DNA from: Anniella stebbinsi
Lineage: Eukaryota; Chordata; Lepidosauria; Squamata; Anniellidae
Direction of reading: 5' to 3'
NCBI GenBank assembly: GCA_029215795.1
Contig: JARDYH010000001.1
Span: 295,746,654-295,810,653, forward strand
Length of the DNA: 64,000 nucleotides
Shown here: piece after piece, positions 53,988 to 64,000 of the stretch
How positions within the stretch are numbered: position 1 is the stretch's first letter
How the letters are laid out: each line of letters opens with the position of its first letter
Made by a program: the position numbers and the translations under genes
The notes under the pieces: generated by a model
Database searches by the model: none
What the model saw: the letters and a program-made list of their open reading frames with translations, nothing else
Told to the model about the DNA's origin: nothing

Positions 53988-55351
53988 TAAGAGAGAAGTA
54001 ATGTAATGGATTAGATGTGATTAATATAGCCAAAGCTTAGGCCGCGTACATCACTGTTGTGTCAGAATCCATACCAACTAAGGCCTAATTGATAGTGAAA
54101 AATATATTTCTATGCCATGTGTGTCACTGAAAGTAAGAAACTGTAAATTTAGACCCTTCCCCATCTAAAAACAAAACAGTTCTGACATACTAAACTAGCA
54201 GGGTAAGAAGAAATGTTCAGCCTAGCCTTTTTCTTGACATGCAATTTGTCCATGTGCAAGGGGGAGACTTTACATATGGGAGCTTTCAAACCTTCTACCT
54301 GCAGCTTGAAGATGTACAGTCTAGGAAAAGGTTTACCACTTGATTCTGCTGATGATATAAATTGGCCCTAAGAAAGCTAATATTAAGAAGTGGTGAATGA
54401 TAAAGACAAATGCATGCACACCGACAAACACGCGCACACATAACATAAACAGCAGTATGGAAATTGTCATTATCTCATTATAGATGCATCATATCTTGTA
54501 GAAAAGGCATGTGAGAAATGCAAATTCCAAATTACTTGGTGTCTTCTATTCCTTTTGTTGCTTTCTTCACTCTGGAATGTGATCGTGTTTAAGCATGTTC
54601 GTTAGGAATTGCATTAGCTCACCAGATGCTGACTGCAGCCTTTAGGTCAGTGTGCTTTGGTTGTGATGGATTGTATTAAATGAAATACACAGGACTGTAC
54701 TTTGCCTCTTATCCTAATATCCTGCCATTAAGTTGCAATAAATACTAATTTGTTTCCTCACAATATCCATGGATCTGCCTAAAGCCATTAACAGGTTGTG
54801 TTCTGTTATTACTTTTGGGGAGTCACTGTTCAGAGGTAGCTGATATACATGTCATAGAGCTCCATCACACCAGCGATTTAGTGCACTCTCGCCATGCCTG
54901 GTGTATAGATTTGCAGCATGGTACTCACATGATGCTGTGCCTGTCCTGCTGACACCCTGCCTCTTCCCCAGCCTTTCCTAGAATTCTAAAAGTCTGGATT
55001 ATTTTCCCTAAGCGCATTTAACACGCCCCAAGTCTTTGTGTAGTTTTAAAGGAATTGGGGGCTTGAATGGATTGCATCAGGTCCTCCCAGCAGCCGGCTC
55101 CAAGACTCAATATAAAACCCAAGCCTTGCATCCCAGGCTCGAAAGCATTTTTTTAAAATCATACAACACCTGAATCTCTGCAAAGACAGGATTGTACTCC
55201 TTCAAAGACCCCAAAGAGCCAGACTAAAGGGGTCATTCCATTTTTGCCCAGGAGAAAGGCAGTCTGGCTGAAGTTCTCATCTGCCAGAACCTGACTGGAG
55301 GGAGAAAGAGAAAGGGAGGGGGGAGGGGAGGGGAGCCGAAGAGCTAACACA
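53988..55351. other. No supported gene or repeat
   Basis: Unique-looking, AT-rich. A phrase near 54866 (AGCTCCATCACACCAGCGAT) may be the end of another DNA element. Confidence 0.35.
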
Positions 55352-56060
55352 GGCCCCCTCCACAAGGATTCGCTTTTGCGCCTGGTTAAGTGATTATGCG
55401 CTTCATCCCTGAAGCACATTTACCCCTAATACCTCTGCACGAGAGGCAGGCAGGGAGAGGGGAGGGGGGAGGCAAGACCCCCGGAGGCAGGAGCCAATCT
55501 CGGCCGGGGAGCAGCGAGAGTCCTCCGCCGGCCTTTCTCTCTGAAAAGGCAAGAAACCGGGGGGGGGGGGCACTCAGGGGAGCCGGGAGGAGTTGTCACT
55601 GCTGGACGGGGAGCGTCTCCTTCCCGGCGGGGGGACGGTGGCGGCGGGGAGAGGGGGGGCGGCGGCAGGGCGACCCCTTCTTCGGCCACGCGAAGCTCTC
55701 CCGCGCGCGCTGGCTGCAGCCTCAGCGCTCCGCTCCATTGCCTGCCTGCATGCCTGGCTGCTTCGCCCTCCCCCGCCGGAGGGAGGGAAGTCTGTCGAGG
55801 GACGTGGGCTGGCGAGGAAGGCAAAAGACGGAGCCAGAGGAGCCGGCTAGGGAAGCCAGGAGCCGAGCGGGGGAGCGAGCAGCAGCAGCAGCAGCAGCAC
55901 ATCCCGCCGCAAAATAAAACTCGCTATTTAACGCGCATTCAATAATGCGCACAATCGGAGGGATAGCGCGCCTCTACGCCCGATTTGCGCTCCCTCCTTG
56001 TAAAGGTAAAAAAAATTAAGCGCCTTGAAAGAGCTTTAAACCTCTCTTGTAGAGGCAGCC
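55352..56060. mobile_element. GGCCCCCTCCACA-ended element, copy 2 (709 bp), with a CpG-rich core
   Basis: The left arm GGCCCCCTCCACAAGGATTC, CGCTTTTGCGCC and right arm CGCTATTTAACGCGCATTCA, 'TCTCTTGTAGAGGCAGCC' match copy 1. The core (55440-55910) is different: very GC- and CpG-rich, with a (CAG)n run at 55880-55900. Both strands give long open frames (175 and 158 codons), which I read as composition effects. No clear target duplication. Confidence 0.7.
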
Positions 56061-56184
56061 TGACACGCTTTTGCCTCAGAGGGAAAAAAAACAGGGAGGC
56101 AAACCAGGGTGGGGGGGCAAACCAGACCTCTGGCAAGAACAATTTGAGCTAACCTGCCCCTAACAGCCCTCTGGTTGTGGGAAA

Positions 56185-56185
<1 letters not shown>

Positions 56186-56234
<49 letters not shown>
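56186..56234. repeat. (GA)n microsatellite
   Basis: About twenty-four GA units. Confidence 0.97.
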
Positions 56235-56239
<5 letters not shown>

Positions 56240-56321
56240 TTGCACAAAGAAGTATGGCTCCACTCACTTTTGGCTCTGCCTCCACCCACTGTTAGCGTGT
56301 AGGCCCCTCCAGATCATCCCC

Positions 56322-56690
56322 AAGGGACTGAGTAGAGCACATGCTTTGCATGCAGTGTTAGAATCTAACGGTACCCTACCGTTAACACCCAGCACTGCTG
56401 GGCCCAGTGCATGCATGGCTCTTACCACTGACAGTGGGAATATAATACTTCTGGGTCGCAAGCACCACAAAACTCAGACACACAAGTTTCTGGAATACCT
56501 TCCAGAAACACATCTTTCCATTCATTTGGGGGCTTGTTTCTGGAAGTGCAATATCACTGCGGCCAGCAGTGCTAGCTGCCAGCAGTAGGGCACCATTGGA
56601 TCCTATCGTAAAAGTCCTTGGTTTAATCCCTAGTACCTCCAGGTAGGACTGGAAAATCCTCTGCCTGAAATCCTGGAGAGCCACTGACAG
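56322..56690 (+). repeat. Sauria-type SINE, split by a TA-flanked element
   Basis: Head 'CTGAGTAGAGCACATGCTTT' with 'GCATGCAG' (56322-56355) is separated from 'GTCCTTGGTTTAATCCCTAG', 'TACCTCCAGGTAGGACTGG' and 'CTGCCTGAAATCCTGGAGAG' (56610-56690) by an inserted element. The SINE then stops where the TAGGGTGACC element starts at 56691. Confidence 0.8.
56361..56603. mobile_element. TA-flanked MITE inside the SINE (243 bp)
   Basis: The left end GAATCTAACGGTACCCTACC and the complement of the right end, GGATCCAATGGTGCCCTACT, align over about 48 bp, including CAGCACTGCTGG. TA lies on both sides (56359-56360 and 56604-56605), fitting Tc1/mariner. No coding sequence. Confidence 0.65.
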
Positions 56691-57010
56691 TAGGCTGACC
56701 AGATAAAATCCAGGTCAGGGCTCATGTACCTTTAACAGTTGTAGAGAAAAGGGAATTTCAGCCAGTGTCATTTGTATGCAATTAGTTCCTGGTGAAATTC
56801 CCTCTTCATCACAACAGTTAAAGTTGCAGGGGCCCTGCCTTCTTTTGTATATGGTCACTTTAGTATAGTGCCTGCACCTTTAACTGTTGTGATGAAGAGG
56901 GAATATCACCAGGAACTAATTGCATACAAATGACCCTGGCTGAAATTCCCTTTTCTCTACAACTGTTAAAGTTACATGAGCCCTGACCTGGATTTTATCT
57001 GGTCACCCAA
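56691..57010. mobile_element. hAT-type MITE, TAGGGTGACC family, copy 4 (320 bp)
   Basis: Ends TAGGCTGACCAGATAAAATC and ...TTTTATCTGGTCACCCAA. Its internal mirrored blocks (GTTCCTGGTGAAATTCCCTC, ACCTTTAACAGTTGT) follow copies 1 and 2, but its ends are closer to copy 3. No convincing 8-bp duplication is seen. Confidence 0.8.
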
Positions 57011-57239
57011 CAGAAGAACTCTTGTTTGATTTTGAAAAATACAAAAAATCAGAAAGAAAAAAAGAAGAAACGAAAAAGCTTTATTTGTTTTATCTGTTTT
57101 ATTTATTCACTTCACTGTCTTAACATATTTTCATTAATTTTTCCAAGATATGATTTTAAGATGTTTGTATTGTGTACAGAAAATGATAAAGGCATGTACT
57201 ATGTTATGGGGTCAACTGGACAAACCACCAAAAGACTAA

Positions 57240-57304
57240 GAGCCTATCTACACTACTGCTTTAAAACGGTTTATAACAGTTTTAAACTGGTTAATAATAG
57301 GCTC
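57240..57304. mobile_element. PIF/Harbinger-like miniature element (65 bp)
   Basis: GAGCCTATCTACACTACTGC at the left and ...AATAGGCTC at the right, flanked by TAA on both sides (57237-57239 and 57305-57307). TAA/TWA duplication is typical of PIF/Harbinger. The left part matches the start of the repeat at 8757. It is probably an internally deleted copy. Confidence 0.6.
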
Positions 57305-59199
57305 TAATTCTAAAAAGGCAACCTACAATATCTTCTGTCTGATGGTTCTTTATCTCTAATCCATACATGAACTTGATAGGCCTTCAAACAGAGGATGACC
57401 TTTGCCAGCTCTCCAAAATAGAGAATTGTGCCTTGTAAAATAAGACACTGGACACTCTACATCCTAATAATTATGTTCAACTACATAAAACTTTTCTTGG
57501 CCAGCATTCCTTATCAAAGATGCCTTGCAAACACAATCTGTATTGCCTCATGCTCTCAGGCAAAATCTATGGTTCAAAAAAGCTTAGTAAAACAACATTT
57601 TTTAAAAAAAATCTTTCAAGTACAGCCATTCCCAACCTGGATGATACCCTTATGAATGGCAATGCCTATGACCCTCCTGAGAATGAGGCACTGAGAAATG
57701 GAAGGATGCCGTTTAATGGCACAAACATTCCCCATTTATATGAAAAACTGAAAAAGGAAAGATTTTCTTCCTGCAGCCTGCAATGAAAAATGTTATTACT
57801 GACACACTGTTGGTAGCTGTTAGCATCTCTAAAGACTGGCCTATTGGTGCATACACACCAAAGTAAGCAATTAGAGTATCAGCCCAACTTGACCAGGAAG
57901 GGGCTGCTCATTTTAACAAGGGCAGAGCCTGTTACAAAGAAGTGATAATGGAGATGCGATTGACAACAGAGATACACACAGAAGCCACAAAAATTCCTCC
58001 TTTTGTCTCCAGGCAGATCACAAGAACAAGCATTCACAGGAAGAAAGACACAACTGCCCTATGCTTGAAGGAAGTTTTGACTACTGAATCCTGGCTATGG
58101 TTAAAAAAAATGGTTTGTTTTTAAAAGTGGTAGCTGAAGATACATACATTCCACATTTACACACACACACACATGAACATAATCAGGTTGCTGTTGTTTC
58201 TACACAATTTCTTTATGGATTTTTCTCCCCGAAATTAATGCCTTGTTAGATTTTTATTTATTTTTTTTTAATTTTAGCTCCATACGACATCTATATTTCC
58301 CCCCTTCCCCTTCTACCCACATTAGATAATTTCATATGTATTTTTCACTCCCCCCAAAAATCCCCTCAGACCTAGCTATGTCACTTTGACCTCTTTGGGA
58401 GGCCTGGGTAAGTTGTGAAAATTCTGGGCCACAACTCTTAAGAAGGAAACTTCAAGTTCTTTCCGCTTCACTTACCCTTCACATGTCTGAGGCAGTTAAC
58501 GCTGCTGCCCCATAGCCTGTGTGGCAGGAGCTGTGTGCTAGCTGTGGCACCTATTGTTTGAATTTTTCTTCTCCTTAGTCCCCCTGACCTTTTATTGTCT
58601 TACTCCTAAAGTGTCAGGTCAGATTTAGTGTAAGGTCTCCCTTCACTAAGGACTCCTTTCCTTTCGTGGATCACTAAACAGGACAATTGCTCTATCCATC
58701 TTTTCAGGGCCCATTGTGGAACAGCCCCCTGAGCTGAGAAAGGTTTGATTCACTGGGAAACCATTTTGGTCAAACAGAAGCCTGACTATGTGTTCTTTAA
58801 GGAACTCTGTCTTAATCACTGACTTTTTTTTTTAATCGGGGATATGAAGAGGATTCAGGAGATCAAAAGGCTTGGGAGTACATGGGTTTGACCACAATTT
58901 CCCTAGAAATAATGGGAAACCTCCACTGAAAAATGAGCTCTGTTACAATGGGCAAACAAGAAGGAATGCTACATAGGGTTCCCATAGCATTTTGAATCAC
59001 CAGGTCTTGGGGAAGGTACACAGAAGATTTTATTTGGAACATTGCAATTAATGGACTAAGCAGATTAATTTGCTTTGCACATAATCTGAGGCTTTAAAGA
59101 TAAAAAAGAAAGATAAATCGAGAGGCTGAGTGATCAATACAGCAAATAAGAAGGATTTAGGTAGTTTGACGGTTTAACGATGGAGACATCCATGGCCAT
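57305..59199. other. No supported gene or repeat
   Basis: Unique-looking, AT-rich, with a short CA-run at 58160-58173. Nothing is recognised. Confidence 0.4.
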
Positions 59200-59760
59200 T
59201 TAGAACATGTTGCCATCAGTGTCTAATCTGCCATTCTTGGGCAAGGTGCTGGAACATGTGATCTTCTCAGTTTTAGACAATGTTGGATGATGTTGATTAT
59301 TTATATCCATTCTAATCTGGTTTCAAGGCCCAATTTTGGGATGGAAACAACTTTCTACCAGGGAATGGATGGGAGGAAGTGTAATCCTGTTGGTCCATTT
59401 GACCTCAGAGCAGCTTTTGATACCATTGACCATTGTATCTTTCTGGCTCATTTATCTGGGTTGGTTTTAGGAGATAGTTTCAGTGGTTCCACTTCCAATC
59501 CTTCCTGGACATGCAGTTTCAGAAGGTGGTGCTGGGGGTCTTGTTTCACCCCTTGGCCATTGGCCTAAGGTGTGCCACAAGGTTTCACCACCTTGTTCCC
59601 CATGATTTGGATCATCTACATAAAACGGCTATGAAAAGTCATCTGGAGGTTTGGGCTGAAGTGTCATCACAATGTAGATGATTCTCAGCTCTACCCTTTG
59701 TTTCCATCTAGTCATCCCAGGAAGGCTGCGGAAATCTTGAACTAGGGTCTGGAAGCTGCA
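59200..59760 (+). mobile_element. L2-clade LINE reverse transcriptase fragment, decayed
   Basis: Plus-strand frames encode 'FDLRAAFDTIDHC', which corresponds to RT motif A of L2. After frameshifts and stops, 'VPQGFTTLFPMIWIIYIK' and 'FGLKCHHNVDDSQLYPLF' follow, the latter at the position of the catalytic [YF]xDD box (YADD usual, here N-V-D-D). It is the only RT-core remnant in the window and is clearly dead. Confidence 0.8.
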
Positions 59761-59769
59761 TAATTGACA

Positions 59770-59880
59770 GTATAATTCATGTCTGCTTAATAGTCCCACT
59801 GAGTTCAAAGCAGCTTAACTCTAGGCATACTTCCTGTGGATTACTTCTTTACCCACCAAATGGGCATAGGATTGCAGTTT
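59770..59880. repeat. Palindromic MITE, CTATGCA family, variant b
   Basis: 'ATTCATGTCTGCTTAATAGT', 'CCCACTGAGTTCAAAGCAGC', 'GGCATACTTCCTGTGGATTA' and 'GGGCATAGGATTGCAG'. Confidence 0.65.
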
Positions 59881-59884
59881 TAAA

Positions 59885-60055
59885 AGGCTCAATTAAGAGA
59901 TGCATCTTTGCACCCTTTCTAAAAGCCAGGGGAGTGGGGGCACCAATTGTAGTTCTTGAGGGAGTGCATTCCACAGTTTGGGGGCAACACAGGAAAAAGC
60001 TCTTCACATGTGCCCGACAAATCGGCCTCTGAGGGCAAAGGTGTTCTCAAAAGGT
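59885..60055 (-). mobile_element. L2-clade LINE fragment, antisense
   Basis: Plus strand 'GGAGTGCATTCCACAGTTTG' and 'GGGGCAACACAGGAAAAAGC' are complements of the L2 WN-LP region. It sits head-to-head with the next fragment. Confidence 0.6.
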
Positions 60056-60420
60056 TAGCAGGCATGAGGAGATGACTTTCTCAACAGTGGCCCCACACCA
60101 GTGGGACACAATGCCAAATGGGGTCCATTACGCCCCATCATTTTAGAAAAGCCTTAAAAACTCATGTTTTCTTTGGCTTTTTTTTTAATAAGATGGGTTT
60201 TGCTGGGTTGCTTTTACTTTTAGCTGTAGTTATTTATTGATTTTTAATATCTTTGTGGGCTAGATATTTTTTCCATGCAGTGGTTATTACCGCTGGCTCT
60301 TGCTAATGTCTTAAGTTTATTGTTATTTGTATTTTATTTTGGAAGCTGCCTTGAGGGGGGGTTACCCTTAAAGGCAAACTATAAATATTTTAAATATTTT
60401 AAAAAATAAACAATGGGACC
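60056..60420 (+). mobile_element. L2-clade LINE 3' end, sense
   Basis: 'AGATGACTTTCTCAACAGTG', 'GAAAAGCCTTAAAAACTCAT' and a T-rich UTR ending 'AAGCTGCCTTGAGGGGGG' and 'AAAATAAA'. Confidence 0.65.
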
Positions 60421-60599
60421 TTATAATAAAAATGAGAAGACATTTTCTCTTGGAGTTTCAGCTTCAACCTGAGAGACTGTTCACATAGCTGAAATTACTT
60501 CTAAGTGTTAATCATTGAATTATTGTGCCACTTCTTTGAAGCACTTTTTTTGTTTGTTTAAATTTATGAGACCAAGGACTCCCATAGATTGGTGTGCAT

Positions 60600-60725
60600 T
60601 GATTTGGATCCAGACAGACTAAACTAACTGAACCAAGGTTCCACTGGAATCAATGGGACAAGTGAGTGATAACTTTAAGTTAGGCCCCTTTGATTTCAAT
60701 AGGAACAAAGTACATCTGATTTAGG
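60600..60725. repeat. CTATGCA-related MITE, variant b (strongly diverged)
   Basis: 'CACTGGAATCAATGGGACAA' and 'TTTGATTTCAATAGGAACAA' resemble the CATTGA...TCAATGGG centre. Assignment is weak. Confidence 0.35.
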
Positions 60726-60902
60726 CTAGTTCCAACCTATTTTGCACAAAGAAAAAAAGAAGCATAGCTCTTTTCAGAGATTTCAACAGTTCCTCCATGT
60801 GTCAACGAATAAGCATATGCCAGGCACTGCCTCTGTATTAAAAAAAATGCAAATAGCTGCCCTGCAATTTTTACCCTGAAACTATTTGCAGTGGGAGAAA
60901 AT

Positions 60903-61075
60903 CCTCCACTGTTACTATTATTATTATTTATTACATTTATATACTGCCCCATAGCCAAAGCTCTCTGGGTGGTTTACAAAAATTAAAAGATTGAACACTA
61001 AAAAGACAATATACAAAATTTAAAACCATAAACATAAAACAGCTGACATTTAAAACATTTTAAACTGTTAAGCCT
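60903..61075 (-). mobile_element. L2-clade LINE 3' terminus
   Basis: Plus strand TTATTATTATTTATTACATT, 'CTGCCCCATAGCCAAAGCTC' and 'TCTGGGTGGTTTACAAAAAT' are complements of the 3' UTR end seen at 41320 and 27240. Confidence 0.8.
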
Positions 61076-61694
61076 GTTGCCACTCTGATATTTCTTACCA
61101 ATACAAACAGTAGTTTCGGTCAAGCTATTTCCTTTAGAACCGTAACAGGGATGGAAAGGGTTAAACTCCCCTTTATTTGACCCAGTTTGGCTGCAATGGC
61201 AGCAAATTGTGAGTTAATGAACTGCAACACATACCGCTTCCACTTTCCATAATCAACCTCTAATCGGCTTGATCGGAGGTTGATTCATGACATGGGAACC
61301 TGGACACTATGGGTTAATCATGGATTAAACAACCCACAGTTAACCCAAGAACTAATTGTAGAGGGTCCTGATGGGTCTCTGTAGTGTTCCCCAGGTGGCC
61401 AAAACCCCTTGCCCTGAACTCACCCCCTTTTCCTGACTGCCAACGATTTGCTGACTTCCTGGCTTTTGCATAGGTTTTCCCCATTCTAAACGGCTGAAAT
61501 ACCTTTCCTAAGGCTTCGCTACTGGCCATAAGAGCTTTAAGCTAAAATATGCTGATATATTTGGTATTTTGGTCCCATCCCTTCTACCTCCAGCCCTGCC
61601 TACCCTTTGGATGTGGGTCGGAGCTTCTCCAAAATTGAATTTGGCCCTAAAGTTGAAAGAGGTTCATTTCCCCTGCACTAGGATCTGTTTGCAT
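61076..61694. other. No supported gene or repeat
   Basis: Unique-looking. A short inverted pair (AATCAACCTC...GAGGTTGATT) lies at 61251-61283. Confidence 0.4.
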
Positions 61695-61852
61695 GGTCTG
61701 AGGGCATATCGTGTAGCCTCCTTGCTGAAACTAAGCAAGTCTGAGTTTGGTCAGGGCCAGGATGAGAGACGGCCTGGGCCTCTTATGAATACTGGCTTGA
61801 ACTCCATGATGGAAGAAAAGTGAGATTATAAACTATATACTAAATGAATAAA
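61695..61852 (+). repeat. 5S-rRNA-derived SINE with L2-like tail
   Basis: 'CTGAAACTAAGCAAGTCTGA', 'GTTTGGTCAGGGCCAGGATG', 'AGAGACGGCCTGGGCC' and 'GAATACTGGCTTG' follow the internal promoter and 3' half of vertebrate 5S rRNA (GAAGCTAAGCAGGGTCGGGC...GGATGGGAGACCGCCTGGGA). The tail 'CATGATGGAAGAAAAGTGAG...AATGAATAAA' resembles the L2-type tail of the SINE at 28441. It is a third SINE family in the window. Confidence 0.85.
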
Positions 61853-62718
61853 CCGTTATATTCATTCCCAACCTACCTGCTATTCCCTGTTTTCTCCTTG
61901 TTGTTATTTTTGTTCCCTGTTCATTTTTTAAAAAGATTTATTTAATTTAACTGCTTTGGGTGGGGACCTATTTGGTTTATATTTCGAAAATACGTACTCT
62001 CTGTTTTGATGATAGGTGAATAGCAATAGTAAAAATAGGAGTATTTATTGTCCTCAGCTTCTTCTCATTGGGCTTCAAAGTACTGTTCACATTCTGTCTC
62101 TCCTGCTCCCACTTCTTTGTCCATTTTGGCTGCTCCTCTTCATCTCTTACATACCTTTGTTACCACTTCCTTCCTGATGTTCCGTTGCAATCTGTGCAAT
62201 GTGCCAAGAGTAGTCCCTTGATGAGTCAGGCACTCTTTGTGTGTCAGCTCTGGAACTCCCTTCTCCTGAATGGCTGCCAAAGTTGTAGCTGAGTGTTTCT
62301 GGAGGCGATGCAACTTTGAAAATCAGGCAAACACTTGGTAGCCAAGAATAAACAGATAATTATTTTCAGAGGCCTTTTTACACATGTATACATTTTTATC
62401 ATTTTACAGTATTGTAAGTACCACTATACTGGGATAGATGGGATGAGCCATATTTATTAGAGATTTCAAGCTTTAAATAATGGAACAAGATAGGAACAGC
62501 AAACATAAAGACATACCTTGACACATTGCAATCAGATTTTTATTTTTAGCGAAATGCTGTATCCAAAATCATCCAGAATTCAAAACGTGCATAACATGGG
62601 CCTGAGCAATACTCCTAACACAGTGTTTGTTTGTTTTTACGTATTTCATGGCAGTGTAACAATTGCGGCACATGTTTTAGGAGATCATTAAGGAAGAAGT
62701 ACATAATATCTGCACAAT
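61853..62718. other. No supported gene or repeat
   Basis: Unique-looking, with a possible very old L2 WN-LP remnant near 62250 (CTCTGGAACTCCCTTCTCC). Confidence 0.35.
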
Positions 62719-63515
62719 TAGGGTGACCATATGTCAAGAAAAACCAGGACATGTCAGGATTTTTGGTAACAAATCCGAGAAGGGGGGGATTATGAAATTT
62801 GAAGAAAAATCTGGATTTCTCCCATCCTCCCCCCACCCAAAGGGCAGCTCTACTTTATAGTCAATAGGATTTAACAAAAATACTTTCAGCTCCATCATTT
62901 GTAAAGATAAAGAGATGAAACTTGGCACCTTGATAGCTCTTGAATAGGGCTTTAGACATGACATGTTTGAAACAGATCCATTCATCCGTTGATTTTTAGG
63001 ATTTTTAAAAAATAATTTGAGGGTTTAATTTTTTTTCAAAAAACCCCATCATTTTCAAAAATAAGGAGATGAAACTTGGCACCATGATATATCACTTTAG
63101 CCATGCCATGTTTCTAGCAGATCTATTCATCTGTTGATTTTAAGGATTTTTTAAAGTTCAAGGTTTTAAAATTATTTTTTAAAAAAAAAAAAACACTGGA
63201 GCCATACCCTTCAAATTCAGTTCGTCAAACCTCCTCTTTGGAGTCTTGTACCTTGAGTAGTTTCAGCCCTTGGCATCAAGGGGATCTCAAGTTTTTAGCT
63301 AAGAAGTGCTGGGCAAGCACAAAACCTTTCCTGTTGGATGTCTCACTTGTTATTTCAGTGATTTTAACATGAAGATTTGTCTTAATTGTGTGCTGTAAAA
63401 TCCGACATGTGACCAAGGCTATGTTCAGGTGGGCACACACCCTTGGTTCTGGACACGCCCCCTGGGGGCCAACCATGTTGTCCTCCTTTTTGGTTTCCAA
63501 AATATGGTCACCCTA
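62719..63515. mobile_element. hAT-type element, TAGGGTGACC family, copy 5 (797 bp)
   Basis: Ends TAGGGTGACCATATGTCAAG and ...AAAATATGGTCACCCTA. Flanks TGCACAAT (62711-62718) and AGCACAAT (63517-63524) match at 7 of 8, with one extra base at the right. The interior is unlike other copies and contains an imperfect direct duplication of about 100 bp (62911-63010 and 63062-63160), each with 'AGATGAAACTTGGCACC'. No transposase frame. Confidence 0.8.
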
Positions 63516-63524
63516 TAGCACAAT

Positions 63525-64000
63525 GCTTTTTGATTGGTAAGACTGGGAGCCCTCCATCTAGGAGCCCCCGAGACAAATCAGAGCAGAGAAGGGAAGGAAA
63601 AAAGAGAAGACACTGGTGCAAGGTTTCCATGACCTCCTATATAAGAAAGATGGTCAACAGTGAATTTTGTATTTGAATGTAAGGATATTTCATTTAGTGT
63701 TTAGTTGCAGGCTTCTTTATTAGTTTTAACTGTATTAACATACAATTTTGTACTGTAGTATAAGAGAAAGTTGTTACATGATGATGAGGATGATGATGAT
63801 ATTTTCAAAAGATGTGTGCTTATGGGACATCAAACTTGAGCAATGTGCTGTGTCCAGAACAAGCAAGTTGTGATCATGGTTATTTCTGGGCACTAATATT
63901 TCTTAACAAGAAGAGGTAAAAGAAGAACACATTTGATCTCTACAGTAAGCATAAAAGATGAGCTTTTTTCATCTTTTTTTGCTACTTAGTGATAATAATT
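63525..64000. other. No supported gene
   Basis: Unique-looking, with a short GATGAT run at 63780-63800. Confidence 0.4.

Noticed and set aside
55390..55917. Open frames of 175 (plus) and 158 (minus) codons
   Set aside because: They overlap on opposite strands in a GC-rich transposon core, where stop codons are rare. The peptides are Arg/Gly/Pro/Ala-rich without domains.
61695..61852. Possible 5S rRNA gene
   Set aside because: It is diverged, lacks the conserved 5' part, and continues into an L2-like tail, so it is a SINE.
1..64000. Possible CRISPR array, operon or prokaryotic island
   Set aside because: No regularly spaced identical repeats with unique spacers and no prokaryotic gene organisation. 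Repeats here are transposons or simple repeats.

Overview
This is a 64 kb piece of vertebrate nuclear DNA, most likely from a squamate reptile (a lizard). The evidence is the repeat content: tRNA-derived SINEs of the Sauria type, very many 3' ends of L2-clade LINEs, a CR1 tail, an L1 fragment, a 5S-rRNA-derived SINE, long simple repeats, and many short inverted-repeat DNA transposons. I see no prokaryotic or viral genes, no operons and no CRISPR array. No intact host gene can be named. The window reads as intergenic or intronic DNA dominated by old and moderately young transposons.

Layout. 0-11 kb: a SINE split by a hAT-type MITE, L2 remnants, and a recent-looking L1 fragment with a perfect 19-bp target-site duplication. 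10.5-14.5 kb: a second copy of the same MITE, a CR1 tail, and a 1,064-bp GC-rich palindromic hAT-type element. 17-24 kb: an L2 copy split by a CAGTG-ended MITE, and a TA-flanked (Tc1/mariner-like) element that carries a nested hAT-type element. 25-33 kb: SINEs, simple repeats, a GGGG-ended element and an exon-like minus-strand segment. 35-38 kb: a 1,206-bp foldback hAT-type element. 41-45 kb: two minus-strand L2 copies, one with its reverse transcriptase core deleted. 44-57 kb: further members of the GGGG-ended, hAT, PIF-like and GGCCCCCTCCACA families. 57-64 kb: degraded L2 RT sequence, a 5S-SINE and an 797-bp TAGGGTGACC element.

How the parts relate. The clearest theme is non-autonomous DNA transposons that share termini but have exchanged interiors. 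Five elements end in TAGGGTGACC-type repeats, and three of them have clear 8-bp duplications of the hAT type. Two end in TAGGGGTRTGCA-type repeats, both with perfect 8-bp duplications. Two elements from these two different terminal families carry the same central palindrome built around GGGTGATNACNTCATCACCC. No transposase gene is visible for any of them, so their mobilising enzymes must lie elsewhere.

Possible host coding sequence is limited to three exon-like minus-strand segments (32401-32593, 15237-15355, 11412-11570) with plausible splice signals. I do not recognise the protein(s), and I treat them as hypotheses.
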